Assembly (NCBI GenBank): GCA_022410635.1
Contig: JAJVDF010000210.1
Location: 1,738,122 to 1,802,121 of the forward strand
Source: Tretioscincus oriximinensis
Lineage: Eukaryota; Chordata; Lepidosauria; Squamata; Gymnophthalmidae
Direction of reading: 5' to 3'
Length of the DNA stretch: 64,000 bases
This document shows, piece after piece, positions 45,137 to 57,227 of this stretch. The notes below the pieces were generated by a model, which was not told the DNA's origin, did no database searches, and worked only from the letters and a program-made list of their open reading frames with translations. Within the stretch, counting starts at the first letter, position 1, and every line of letters starts with the position of its first letter. A program made the translations under genes and the position numbers.

Positions 45137-45498
45137 AGAAGAAGAAGAAGAAGAAGAAGAAGAAGAAGAAGAAGAAGAAGAAGAAGAAGAAGAAGAAGAA
45201 GAAGAAGAAGAAGAAGAAGAAGAAGAAGAAGNNNNNNNNNNNNNNNNNNNNNNNNNNNNNNNNNNNNNNNNNNNNNNNNNNNNNNNNNNNNNNNNNNNNN
45301 NNNNNNNNNNNNNNNNNNNNNNNNNNNNNNNNNNNNNNNNNNNNNNNNNNNNNNNNNNNNNNNNNNNNNNNNNNNNNNNNNNNNNNNNNNNNNNNNNNNN
45401 NAGAAGAAGAAGAAGAAGAAGAAGAAGAAGAAGAAGAAGAAGAAGAAGAAGAAGAAGAAGAAGAAGAAGAAGAAGAAGAAGAAGAAGAAGAAGAAGAA
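45137..45498. repeat. (GAA)n array containing an assembly gap
   Basis: Pure GAA units at 45138-45231 and 45402-45498 with N's between. It abuts a minus-strand SINE whose tail would read (CTT)n, so the array is an expanded SINE tail. True length is unknown. Confidence 0.97.
45232..45401. other. Assembly gap (170 N)
   Basis: N run inside the GAA array. Confidence 0.99.
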
Positions 45499-45668
45499 CT
45501 GGGTTCTTATACCCTGCTTTTCTCACCTGTCAAAGGGACTCAAAGCGGCTTACAAGGATATATTTTGCCCGAAGGCTTCCATTCTATCTTCACCACCAGG
45601 CTATGGTGGTTCCCATGTATCTACTTGCAGTCAGTTGCAATTTCTTGCAATTTATGCTTTCGAATACT
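45499..45668 (-). mobile_element. tRNA-headed SINE, 5' truncated
   Basis: CTGGGTTCTTATACCCTGCT, CAAAGGGACTCAAAGCGGCT and TGCAGTCAGTTGCAATTTCT are the reverse complement of tail and body; the tRNA head is missing beyond 45668. Confidence 0.85.
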
Positions 45669-45884
45669 AGGAGGCCCAGCAGTTAAGAAAAACAGAAGAG
45701 AGACAAATGTAGGTATATTGCATGTCAAGAAATTCTGCAAAAGTGAAATGGGGCATTGCTAAATCTACAGTTAAGCATACATAAATATGGGAATGTCTCA
45801 TTTGGTTCGGTCTAATTCACCACAAAGGAATTAAATTTAGACTCCCATTATAATGTGCTGTAGGACTGCCTTGATTAAGCTTAC

Positions 45885-46425
45885 ATAAGAACATAAGAAG
45901 AGCCTTATTGAATCTGGCCAGAGCCCATCAAGTCCAGCATTCTGTCTCACACAGAGGCCCACCCAGATGTACCTGAGGGAAGCAAAATATACTCCTGTTC
46001 ATTACTCCCTGCAAATGGCATTTCAGAAGCACTACCTGCTGCTCCATCCCAGAGGCAGCACCCAGACATCCATCCTAGTACCCATTTATACCCTTGGTGT
46101 CCATAAACCTCTCTAATCCTGTCTTTAAGCTATCCAGGCTGTTAGCTACCACCACCTCTTCAGGAAGTAAATTCCACAGGCCGATGATCATCTGGGTGAA
46201 AAAAATATTTTCCTTTGTTCTCACTTTTCTGCCCATCAGTTTCAAGGAGTGCCCTCTGTTCCTAGTATTATGTGATAGAGAAAACATTTTTCTCTATCCA
46301 CCCTATCCATCGCATGCATGATTTTGTACACTTCAATCAGATCACCTCTCAAACGTCGTCTTTTGGGGCTGCAGAGGCCCAGACGTTGCAGCCTGACTTC
46401 ATAAACTTCTTTGCTGGCATAGACA
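45885..46425 (-). mobile_element. CR1 LINE 3' end
   Basis: Starts ACATAAGAACATAAGAAGAG, continues through the whole 3' untranslated region. It ends in ORF2 C-terminal sequence (minus frame: RRRLRGDLIEVYKIMHAMDR, and EVRLQRLGL). Among the most complete copies. Confidence 0.88.
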
Positions 46426-46483
46426 TGATCCCATATAGTAGTTAATATTCTCATTCCACCGCTGGTGCAATCTGAATTCACTC

Positions 46484-46785
46484 CATTGTATCTGAAGAAA
46501 CAGTCTACAAAAATAGTCACATTACCAAGTACGTCCTTAATATTTAGCAAGGAGGGCACCTTAGAGACGAACAAGAAAAAGGTAGGCAGCAACTGCTATT
46601 TATAGCAAAGGATGGTAGAAATAATTGAAATGTAAATCTGGGTGTGGGGAATTAGTCAGATTAAATACAGTTAAATACAATTCCTTCTAAATGGAAGGAA
46701 ATGCCTGGGGGAAAGAAGTGTCAATAGGTAAAAGTGTTGCAATAAACTATATGCAGAAAAATTGAGAGATCAGTCCAGAAGTGCC
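46484..46785 (+). mobile_element. Penelope-like element, diverged subfamily
   Basis: TATCTGAAGAAACAGTCTAC retains the CTGAAGA box, with the rest of the core lost. GGGCACCTTAGAGACGAACA and AGAAAAAGGTAGGCAGC follow in the opposite sense, then internal AAATGGAAGGAAATGCCTGG. Confidence 0.5.
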
Positions 46786-47649
46786 CTCAAGAGGCCTGAG
46801 ATGTTAACTACTCTCGTAACATGTGTAGTGTGCCTTTGGGCATTTCTGTGCATACTTAACTGCTCTGGTCCACCTGGATGAGGCCAGCCTGGAAGCTGCT
46901 CTGGAGACAGGAACAGCCTCAAAGTCCCAGAAGGCTGTTCCTTAGGTGAGTTTTGGAGTCTACCTCTGGGTTCTTCAATGGCTAGAGGCTATCCTTGAAG
47001 CACCCAAGGGACCAATTTTGGCAGTGCTTTTTAGTACACCACCCAAATGGATCCTCCTGTTGAACTGGAACAGGGAAGTCTAAATGGACTGGTATCGAAG
47101 TCTAGGTGGCTGTTTTGGCTACATAGGTTGACCTACATTCTGTGTACTAGCAGATGGAATTCATCTCTTTAAGTCAGTCCACCATGCAGAAAGGGAAAAA
47201 AGTGTTTTCTATCACAATCTTGACAATTGGTGCTTGTTCCTTGAATACTATGGCTGCTGGCACGATGATACTTAAATGATGATGACTCTGCTCCACATGC
47301 AAACAGAGTTTTCACAATGCACCCAGAATAAAGGTCCTTTGCTCCAGAATATTCTTAACTTGATGTTTTGCAAAATTGCCATGTCTGCAACCAGGGAGGT
47401 AAGAAGTCTTCCTGTGTGTGCAGATCCTTAACAGGATTGCCAGGATACGGTGAGACGATCTCAGCACACCACAGTGCAGAATCACAGGCTGAGCATGCTC
47501 AGTATTTACTTCCTGGTCAGTCATCTTGTTGGTTCCATGTGGATTTAAAGGTACAGTGTGATGACTCCATTCCACAGTTCTTTCTTACATTGCAAATTTT
47601 AACACATTATGTGCCTGTAGCTTACCTTACTGCTTGTCACATTCGTTAG
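46786..47649. other. Unassigned, GC-moderate stretch
   Basis: 46800-47130 has fairly even composition and may be an old LINE remnant, but I could not match a domain. 47312-47649 carries short overlapping frames only. Confidence 0.3.
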
Positions 47650-48240
47650 CATTACATCTAATGCCCCATCAGCGTCTGCATGCTCACAGGCAACCTCAGG
47701 GAGAACTCCTTAATATTATACAATCCTATTGGTGCTGATTTTTCACTTAATCCTCTAATAACTGTCTAGTCTGATGATATGCGGTTCCTGCCTGTCTTGG
47801 TTTCTTCTATAAACCTCTGGATTATACTTGTGCATCTAATACTTTGAGAAAATTTAATGCAACCTAGCAGAACTTTTAACCTTAGAAACCTTTGTTGCTC
47901 ATATTTTGAGCTGATTGCACCTAATGCCAATTAGCAGGCTAGTATAATAATCAATGGAGGCCAGCAAACATGACATTATAAATCGAATTTCTCCTGAGTC
48001 TCATATTCATTAGCCTCCACATAACATCCAATCATCATCCCCTTAGCAATGTCCCAAGGTCTGAAGAAATGGTGCAACTCTGCTTGCACCACTGTTGAGC
48101 CACATTAGCATCAATTAGCATCTAAATTGCATTCTAAAACAAGTGCATTAATATATGCACGTCGTTTATAGCTTCTCCACGGTGATTTGTCTCATGTCAC
48201 AAATTTAACAGACAATCACTATCCATCCAGTTTGCAAGGA
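47650..48240. promoter_or_regulatory. Candidate conserved non-coding element
   Basis: Repeat-free, well-mixed sequence with many TAAT/ATTA cores (for example CACCTAATGCCAATTAGCAG, AATAATCAATGG, ATCAATTAGCATC, GCATTAATATATGC). Such clustering of homeodomain-type sites is seen in developmental enhancers. Inference from composition only; no alignment was possible. Confidence 0.25.
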
Positions 48241-50424
48241 CTGCTGGTCTGCACTGGTGGGAAGCAGTGTTCCCTATGAAAGGAAAATTCATGCTGTTTT
48301 TTCTTAAATTTATGACGGAACTTGGCATGTATTTTACAAGAGATACCCAGCTTTACTGCAATAGTCCAAGGGCCAAATCGGAAACTGATTTACAACCCGG
48401 TCTNAATGATTGGTTCTTCTGGATGTTTTGCTGGGGGCATGTTTGGCTCCATATATCACTAGGAATGTGCTACACACGTTAGTCTTCACAGTATGTCATC
48501 TTTTGATTGATTTCGTGGATATTCAGTGTCCCAAGCCCTCCAATTCAATGCCCAGGTGAGGAGAACGTGGTGAGCAGATACCTTAAGATACCTAAAGAAA
48601 CCAGAAACTAACTTTATCTTTGCACTCTTTGATCACACTAACGCGCCCTAGCAAACGTTGGGATAAAAATATTTTAAACGTAGGCAAAGCAAGGATGGAA
48701 AGAGCAGAAGAGTGTATCAAAGGTGTCTGCCCTTGTACGCAGCCTCCCTCTGCTGGTAAAATCTCTCAGCAAAATGATGCATTTTCTTTTGGAAATTCAG
48801 GACCAATAAAGAATAAAGGATCTTTGGAAAATCGGGCAGCAAATGTTTGCCGTACATACAATACCAAATTAAATCGTTAACTTGTTGTGGCTTTCATAGT
48901 GGGCATCTTTGCCACACATTCTCTGCATGGGAATGCATTGATTTTGAGCACAACAATTGGCTTTTGTCATTGTGTTATTTTTATTATATGAAGGCACTAC
49001 ACATTAACATGGAAAGCGCTTTAGAAAGTTCCAATTTCACCCTGAGGTATCCAGTCCAGGTTAAGAGTCCTCATAGCACAGATGGTGACTGCTGAATCTC
49101 TCCCACCAGTGCTGCAGAGGGAGCCAGAAATATCTGTTTTTCTGGCAAGGGAGGGGGGAGAGCCAGCAGCTGATCGACGGCGCACTTCCTGCTTGTTGGA
49201 TTGGCACTCAACAAAGGAATGTAAAACAAAAAGACCCACCCCCATTGCTCCCTTATTCAGCTCTTCTCCTGCTGCTGCTGCTGTCCCCTTTGCCCCTCCC
49301 TCCACCGGGCCATTCTTTGTTTATCAGGAGGTCGCAGGGCAGCTAATAGTAAAAACACCATANAGGAACTGATATATTCAAAGCAATGGAGCCCGGGAGT
49401 GGAGAAGGGAGAGCTCATGTGTGGTTTTGTGAAGTTGATGACAACATGGGATTGAGTAAAATTGCATCATCGCGATCAAATCCAATCCCAAACTTTGTCC
49501 CCCTTCCTGGCAAAAATTAAAATTATAGATCGTGCTTGGTGTGCACGGCTCAAGAGGAACAGTGCGCAGAATGAGGGTTAGGAGGAACTGGCTGAAAATG
49601 TTATGAACACAGCTGCCCAGCCCAAGAACACCCCCTTTCACTATTTGTTGGGGCTCCCGTACCATCCCTGCTCGGCTTGACTCTGAGACGGGAGCGCCCA
49701 TGCAAATGCCAGCAAGTAAGGAGAATTCCATGGCCAGAGTTCAACCAATGCGAATGACAAAAAGGAGCAGCGGCAATGGAATTTGGCGATGCAGTTGTGC
49801 CCCTTTCAAGGTGCAGTGTGAATACACCCAAAGAACTGAAAATCAAAGTAAAGTGAGCATCATTGGATTTTTTAAATGACATGCTAAAGGATTTGCATTG
49901 TCAGCTTCCAAGGAGGAGAAAGAAGTTCCTTGAATCATACCCTTTCACATATACTGTAGATATCATTGAGTGGTATCTATTACAGTTAGATTTGCTTGGT
50001 ATCTTCTTGGCTGCTGAATTGGCACCTGCCTTGATACAGAGTTGGAACTTTTCTGGCAAAACCCCTGAAATGTAAACCCTCTTCTCGGGAGAAATGTTTA
50101 GCCTTTGCAATGTGCTAGAAAGACATGAAGACTCCTGGTGTGCAAGGACTAATCCTGGCATGGATCAGTCAATATTGGCCAAGGGGAGAATTGCCATAAA
50201 TGATGGTTGCACATGCCAGAACCATCCCAGTCTAAACTAAGAGTTCAGGNGTATTTTCACCAGGGAGACTTCAGCCAAGAATGGGCCTTTTTTTGCTTTT
50301 GAAGACAGGCCAATTNTACTTTGTTGGATAGTGATGTCTCTTGAAATGGGATCAAACTGGAGGCTTCAGAGGAATTCTTCAGCTTCTTGGGGCTATGCTG
50401 CTACACTGAATAGAAGGAGGTATA
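48241..50424. other. Unassigned spacer
   Basis: About 2.2 kb. 49080-49330 is GC-richer with a (CTG)n-like patch at 49270-49285. The minus-strand frames at 49021-49305 and 49378-49731 show no recognisable domain. No named repeat. Confidence 0.35.
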
Positions 50425-50698
50425 GGAAGAGAACTGGGTTTTTATAACCCGCTTTTCTCACCCAATGGGACTCAAAGCGGCTTACAAGCTATTTTTCTCC
50501 CAAAGGCTTACATTCTATCTTCCCACCGCACTGTGATGGTTTCCATTTGTCTAATTGCAATTTCCTGCTTTTGAATAGCTGAACTGGGTAGAGCTGATGC
50601 AAGTAGAAGGTGCTCTCTCCTCTCCACGGCCAATACAGAGCTTTGAACTCCGGCATCTCTGCTGAAACACCTGGGCTCTTAACCACTGCCGCTCTAAT
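50425..50698 (-). mobile_element. tRNA-headed SINE, second family
   Basis: AACTGGGTTTTTATAACCCG, GGGACTCAAAGCGGCTTACA, then body and a degraded B-box region (GCTTTGAACTCCGG) near 50640. Confidence 0.8.
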
Positions 50699-51874
50699 AG
50701 GGCCTTTTCATGCCGCAGATAAGCCTGTTTTTCCCTGGAAAGTGGAAATTNATGCAAAAATACCGTGCATTTATAAACACAGTACATACCAATTTTAATA
50801 AATATATGGTAAGCAACACCTTTGCACTATTAATTGTTCTCACTGGAACTTAAAGTTGCAGTCTTCTAAAGCAATTAAGGTGTCTGCTGAGATGTTTATG
50901 AATGCAGTTTAAAACACAATAGCAGCATGATAAAAATGATGTAGGGCTGCCACACAATAATCTCCTTTGGTATTTCAGGTAAAAATAATCAGGTTGTTTT
51001 TTTTTATTAGCCAGAAATATACAGTTCTATTTCTCGAATGTGATGAAGAAAATCTTAAGAACATAAAGACAGACAAAACTAGACTTCTTGCTTCTACTTT
51101 TTGAATCCAATAAAAAGTGTTTTTCATCAAAAATGGATCCTTACTAAGTATTTTCCTGACTCCTCCCCCTCGGAGTGAAACCAGGATAGTGAGATGGTGG
51201 CAAAATCCAAAAGGTCCTTATGGGGTGTGCCAAAGTCTCAAAGTGTNATGACATAGAGAAGTCGTCACATGGCCCAGTTCTGAGATGCAATCCATTCCTG
51301 TGGACACTTCTCCTATAGAGTAGTAAAAAGCATTCTGACTACCCAACCTGCATGGACCCATATCTTGAAATTCTAAACATGTCCCACTTCTGTGGCCATT
51401 CCTGATATTGCATGTCATGGTCTTATTCCCAGGTGGAATCTTTGACTCCATGAAGCTTTCATTCTCCACTCTTGAAGTCCATACAGTCCAATCCAAGAGT
51501 CTCCATAAAGGCTCTATCTGCTCAAGTAAAGCACTTGTGAGTCCATTCACACACAACTGTGATATCCTGGGTTGCTGCCATGAGAGAATTGTAGTCCCAT
51601 CACATAAATGAGGGTGAGGATGTCTACTCACCCTCATGTGGATCCTAGCCTCTTCCAAGAACATTTTTGCCTGATTGGTTGATTTTACCCGCCTCTGTAT
51701 AGAATCTCACTGAGCTTCTCACTGCACATGTGACGTCCCATTACCACATGCTACACAAAAGTGTGATAGTGGTTTTGACGAGGGTTACACAATAATGTCG
51801 GAAAAAATACGGGATCACATGCAGAGGGATCACATACATGGTTTTGCAGACACTGAGCAATGCTGGATCCCTAC
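50699..51874. other. Unassigned spacer with a 148-codon minus frame
   Basis: A frame on the minus strand at 51218-51664 is one of the longest uninterrupted by gaps or microsatellites. It contains one N codon, no recognisable domain, and no splice or promoter context that I can see. Probably chance within an unnamed repeat. Confidence 0.3.
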
Positions 51875-52290
51875 ATATGATAGGTACCTTGTAAGGTCCC
51901 TTTAACCCAATCCTCATCAGAACAGCTTCTATAAGGGGCAAGAGCCCATCTGCAGCCTTTGGCAGAGACTGCATGGAAGAATAGGCAGTGCATGAAATTC
52001 AAAGTGAGGAAAGCACAAATTTCAGATCTTTCGTAAATCAGCCCTTTGTGAACACACATCTCTACCCATACTGGTTGCTACAGCTTGTATTTGAGGATAT
52101 TATTGCTCAGAGTAGCTATGAGTGTTTCTCCATTACAATCTTAAATCGCTGTTTCTTTTAAAGTGTGAAAAAACACTATTGGTTTCCACGTTGTTCGAAA
52201 ACAGTGCTTAGCTATCTCGTCATATGAGTCCCATATTGCTTTCTTCCTACAATTCCAAGCATTCTCTGCAATACGGGAATCACATGTGGC
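51875..52290 (-). mobile_element. Medium-copy repeat, inverted partner of 55555-55990
   Basis: Reverse complement matches 55555-55990 over some 400 bases at roughly 90 percent by eye, including TTTTTTCACACTTTAAAAGA, AGAGATGTGTGTTCACAAAG and GCCCCTTATAGAAGCTGTTC. Likely a non-autonomous DNA transposon; termini not defined. Confidence 0.7.
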
Positions 52291-53011
52291 AGATTCTCCT
52301 TGATCTCACTATCATAGAGATAGAAATCTGTTGTGAAGATGCAGCTTTATTGTCTAATGCTTAGAATTAGAAAAATCATCTTTAGAAAAATCATGCAGCC
52401 TAAGAATATCTGAAGGGATTCCTGCACAGTCATTAATAGCTATGTCATAATTTATGTATTTTGCCTGCTGAACCTCTCAGGTTCTTCCCCAACATTTCCA
52501 GGTTATGCATAAAGCAAATGTGTCTTCAAATCATGTTTGATCTCTGGAGATTACACTGATATTTTCAGGTAATATAGTTTGCAATGGTATAGAAGTGGTT
52601 TCTTTGGGGGATGAAACATCGAAGCTTAAAACATACAAGGCAGATATTCTATCATAGCTGCTTGGTTGACAACAGTTATTCGGGAGACTTAAAAATAAAG
52701 AATCCCAAAAATTGTATTAAGGTATTGAAGACAATAATGAAATGAATAGGCCAATTGTTTGGTTTAAAGCAGTCAGCATTGGTGATCCCTAAATACATAT
52801 GGCTACATCCGGGCTACTGCCTTTTTTCTTATCATTACCCACTTTGCATGATGTGATCTGCTACCTTTCCTTCAAAAATATTTTGTTCTTTACNTGATCT
52901 TTACATGACTTCCTACAAAGACTATTTTCACTGAAAATTCTCCACAGTCAGATACTAGGGAACACTTGCTTATAAGCAGCCTGCGAAAGCTCAGGTTGCC
53001 CATTTTTTTTC
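52291..53011. other. Unassigned spacer
   Basis: No element recognised. Confidence 0.4.
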
Positions 53012-53137
53012 TTGCAAAGGAGCTAGCAGCACTTTGAGACTAACTTGAGAAAAGTGGTTGGCATAAGCTTTCGTAGACAGGTCTACTTCTTCAGATTTTT
53101 TTTCTTGTTAGCCTCTAAAGTGCTATGAGAGTTTGAG
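53012..53137 (-). mobile_element. Penelope-like element arm with hammerhead-like core
   Basis: GCAAAGGAGCTAGCAGCACT begins the arm. The minus strand carries CTGAAGA, stem II GTAGAC/GTCTAC, GAAA, AGCT at 53060-53094; the upstream stem I strand is replaced by an A-rich run. CTTGTTAGCCTCTAAAGTGC follows, from the diverged subfamily, so two elements are joined. Confidence 0.65.
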
Positions 53138-53169
53138 AAATTTCAACAGGTGCCACTTAAAGGCTATTA

Positions 53170-53850
53170 TTATGTAGTGTGTGATGGCACACCTGGGTTG
53201 AGAGGCTCTGGTGTCTGGTCTATGCCCAGGGGCTATCTGTTAACCCTTTGAGACTAGAATCGTCAAACAAAGAATTCCAGGCAAGGTATAAAGCAAAATA
53301 AACAGTTTTACTGAAAGGAAATAAATGAAGGGTTACTCCACCCCAGGGGGTTATAGAAATAAAATAAAAGAGTACTTTACAAAAGATGTTCTCTTGATTG
53401 CAGTCCTCTTTCTGGGATGATTAGGTCTGAAGAATTCTGGACTCCTTTCCAAAGGAGCTAAAGGCTGGTCAGTAGCTCCAAAATGTCTCTTGGACTAATT
53501 GGTTACTTAGTTGTTGTTGATTAGTTAGTGCTAAGGTTGCCTGATTGAGCTGCAAAGGCCTTGAACGCCAGACAAAATGCAAAGCCTTGCCTCTAGGTCT
53601 CAGATATGAAAGAGAAACTAACTCAACAGAGGGAGTCTTTTATAAAGAAGGTTGGGGCAAACCAACTGTAGCTAACTCCAAAAGGGGGATTCTGAACTCC
53701 TCCCCAAAGCTAATACAGAAAATAGACTACACTATAGAACTAGGACAAACCAAGACTTCACATAGTGTGATTGCCATACGGTATTGCAGCACTTGGACTA
53801 CCGTGGCATAAGGTCAGTGTGACATAACATTATATCACACTATTGAAATA
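53170..53850. mobile_element. Possible solo LTR or other retroelement remnant
   Basis: Starts near TGTGATGGCACACC and ends near TAACATTATATCACAC. It has an AATAAACAGTTTTACTG region early on and repeated pyrimidine/purine patches. No matching target duplication was found, so the call is weak. Confidence 0.3.
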
Positions 53851-54147
53851 GTGGGGGGGGGGAGTAGGGAAAAGCAGCTGTGATAGCATATAGCTGATGC
53901 CAGGTTCTGCCATCTTAGACACTAAAACCAAAGGCCATACGTGAACAAAACAGCACCAATTGTGCAAATTTGCTATTTCACACTGACTCAGATGTGAAGT
54001 GCTAGACATTGCTAAGTAATACACCCATCATGCACTATCTTGCCATGGTCCAATCATCTAAACAGCAAGCAATCCATATATTATACATTTAATACTTGCT
54101 ATCACTTCAGGGCACACTAATCAAGTGACACTGGTTGCAATCATAAT

Positions 54148-54402
54148 GCCATGGAGGAGGAGGAGGAGGAGGAGGAGGAAGAAGGCATGGAGAATCAGGA
54201 ATGGCCATAGAAGTGGGATACTTTTCTCAACCCAAGGGAATCAAAGCAGCTTATATAATCTTCTGTTCTTCTCTTTACAACAGATACCTTGTGAAGTAGG
54301 GCTAAAAAGAGTGTCACCCAACTGGTGTCATGGAGAAGTGCAGAATCAAACTTTGAGACTTCCAGTTCAGAATCTGACACAGTAACCACAACACCAGATG
54401 CA
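54148..54402 (-). mobile_element. Sauria-type SINE with (GGA)n tail
   Basis: (GGA)n and GAAGAAGG at the left are the 3' tail; then AGGGAATCAAAGCAGCTTAT, CTTTACAACAGATACCTTGT, CACCCAACTGGTGTCATGGA and a degraded tRNA-like head near 54380. Confidence 0.75.
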
Positions 54403-55479
54403 GAACCACTATCCTGCTTTTTTCTAGTGGCTCTACTTCTCTACCATGGTTTTGAAATTTCAAATAAAAAAGAGAGCAAGAGAAACTTTTATTCTTCCCT
54501 CAATTCCTTGATCTATAATTATATCACTCAGAGGTCATGTCCCATTATTTTTCTTGCCAATTATAGTTCTGCTTTACCCACTGTAATTTTCACATAACCT
54601 TCAGACTATATTTTTATCTAGTTAATAATCACACATACATATACACAATCTTTCTCATTCACTAGGAAGGGATAACTAAGCCACAGATTTTATCCAGCAT
54701 TTTTTCTTTCATACGTGAAAATGAAAAGGATTTTGGGGGTGTTGGTTTATTAATCTGTGCAAATCCTTTTCTCCATCTTAATGTAAAACTGGTGCTTTAA
54801 TAGAATTCTTTACTCCAAGAACATTAAAACACAAGATGATCTGATCAGCACCAGTACATAAGATGACCTGATTATCAACTGAAGTTAACTGTACAGTATG
54901 TTAACTTGGTTGGATCAGAAGTTTATCCCTGTCCAATTTTAACTTAAAAGTGAGGAATACATTTCTCTTCATGACTGTCACATTGAGTGAAAGAAAATAA
55001 AAGCTACACAACGTTGCGTGTGCGTCTGTGGTTTTTTACCTCATCTTCAGTCTTGTGGGTTTGGGACTGCAAGGTGTACCAACAGATAAGGATTCTAAAT
55101 TTAAAAAGAGCTCGATAAGACATTTTACCTTTCTGAAACTACCTGTCCAGAAAGCATTTATTGGGAAGTTTCTAGCTATGTGTATTTATCTGGTGTGCCA
55201 TCTGTTATGGCCAGTGAAAGGCAAGCATTTGGTAATGGTAAGTAGACTGAAACGAAGCATTGTGCAGTCAGTGGAAAAGAGGTTCATTATGACTCAACAA
55301 TCCCAGAAAGTAGAACTGATAGCAAAGGTTTGCTATTCCCTGGTTTGTAGTGCTCACTACCAGTGGCAGAAAAGGAGAATAGATTTCTCCCAGAATCTTC
55401 TCTGGCTCACATATTTGACCTTCACTTTCTCTAGCCACCGCAGTTTGTCCACTTCCACAGCGTACGGTTATAAAATCTA
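54403..55479. other. Unassigned spacer
   Basis: A 150-codon plus frame at 55028-55480 has no domain that I recognise and runs into the neighbouring repeat; I do not call it a gene. Confidence 0.35.
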
Positions 55480-55990
55480 GAAAAAAACTTCATGGAGACA
55501 TTCAGGAATATGAACATCACAAATCTTGTGAGACTTCAAGATCCTTTAAGACTACATGCAAATGTTTATTGACTCTTGGCTTGCAGAGAATGCTTGGAAT
55601 TGTAGGAAGAAAGCACAGCAATGCCTTATGGGACTCGTAATATGACGAGATAGCTAAGCACTGTTTTCGAACAACATGGAAACCAATTGTGTTTTTTCAC
55701 ACTTTAAAAGAAACAGCGATTTAAGGTTGTAATGGGGAAACACCCATAGCTACTCTCAGAAATAATATCCTAAGATACAAGCTGTAACAGCCAGTGTGGG
55801 TAGAGATGTGTGTTCACAAAGGGCTGATTTACGAAAGATCTGCAAATTTTTGCTTTCCTCACTTTGAATTTCATGCACTGTCTATTCTTCCAAGCAGTCC
55901 CTGACAAAGGCTGCAGATGGGCTCTCGCCCCTTATAGAAGCTGTTCTGATGGGTATTGGGTGAAGGGACCCTTTCTTGGTACCTATCCAG
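55480..55990 (+). mobile_element. Medium-copy repeat, partner of 51875-52290
   Basis: AACTTCATGGAGACATTCAG, then GCTTGCAGAGAATGCTTGGA and TAATATGACGAGATAGC, ending near CTTTCTTGGTACCTATC. Partial copies at 9530, 28126 and 36738. Confidence 0.7.
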
Positions 55991-57227
55991 TTGCTTTATG
56001 AATGAATAATTTTACTTTTAAAAGGTTTTCTGGTTTGGGGAGTAAGAATGACAGCTCTCATGAGTGAAAATGGAAGTTTGTTAGGCTCTTGTGTTTGAAA
56101 ATGTCAAAACAGTTGTGACGTTTTTGAGACAAAAGAATTAAGAATTTTTTAAATGGCAGTGACATTTCATGAAATTTTGTGCTCTTCTCAGTGACAGCTT
56201 CTTTCAAAAACGATTGTCATGCAAATGCAAAATCACAACACCCCCTTATTCAATTGCATGTTTGTTATTTGAAATGTGCAACGCCTGCTTGGAAATGTAA
56301 CACAAACCTACAGCTTATTCACATAGGGGCAAAGTGTCTCCACAAACTCAGCACTGCCAGTGAGACTTCAGGACCTTAAAAGATTTCAAAGATTCTGAAC
56401 AACAAGTTGATTTCCATTTTAGTTTCAAAGAGGATGAAGGATCTCTCAAAAGCAGCAAGGTTGATCTTACAGCATGTGGCAGAATGACCGCATACAACAG
56501 AATGACCAGTAACGTCTTCCACCACCACTATTTCATTCTGCACAGTATTATAAGCAGCCCCTTACTCTTAACAGCATCTTGTTATGCTAAATGTCAGCAG
56601 TCATATGTCAAGCCTATGGCTGTTACCCTGGGTTCCTAAATTCCCATACCAGTAAGCTCTTCAGCACTCCTGGGAATGCTAGATTCCTTAAAGTTCACAT
56701 ATTATTAAGCATAAGCCTCTCTGATGAGAAGCCCTTTATTTGGGTATACCTGGAAAAGGCGCCTGCCATCCACATGCCAGTGTAGCATATCACGTGATGC
56801 TCCTTTTCTAATGAAGTTCAACCTGCTTCATGAAGATCAAGCTAATCTGGATTGACTACAANGGACCCAATGAAGTATATGCATAAATGGCCAAATTATT
56901 TATTTATTTATTTTAAATGATTTATATCCTACCATTTACCATTGGTCCCAGGAAGAAGGTGAAGAAATTTTTTTAAAAGCACACATTTTTTTAAAAGGCT
57001 GGGTTCCCAGTGGTACTTTTACTTTCTTATTAATGGGGCAGCAGGATTCGGAGCTTGTACTTTCTGGGCCTAAATTTGTTTATATATATATATAGCACCT
57101 GGTACTCAAAAGTCTCAGACCAGCTCCCTGTAAAATCGTTAGCATTAGATGTCGTTGTTTAATACGGCCAAGTTTGATTGTCACCCCAAGTCCTTCGTGT
57201 GGATGGCAACACAGAATGTCAAAAAAA
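55991..57227. other. Unassigned spacer with small L2-like tail
   Basis: 56897-56960 is a minus L2-like tail ((ATTT)n then GATTTATATCC); (AT)n at 57080-57095; G/C-poor elsewhere. Confidence 0.4.

Noticed and set aside
45029..45670. 213-codon arginine/lysine-rich frame and its leucine/serine mirror
   Set aside because: Translation of the GAA array and the N gap.
55028..55480. 150-codon plus frame
   Set aside because: No recognisable domain and it runs into an interspersed repeat; likely chance.
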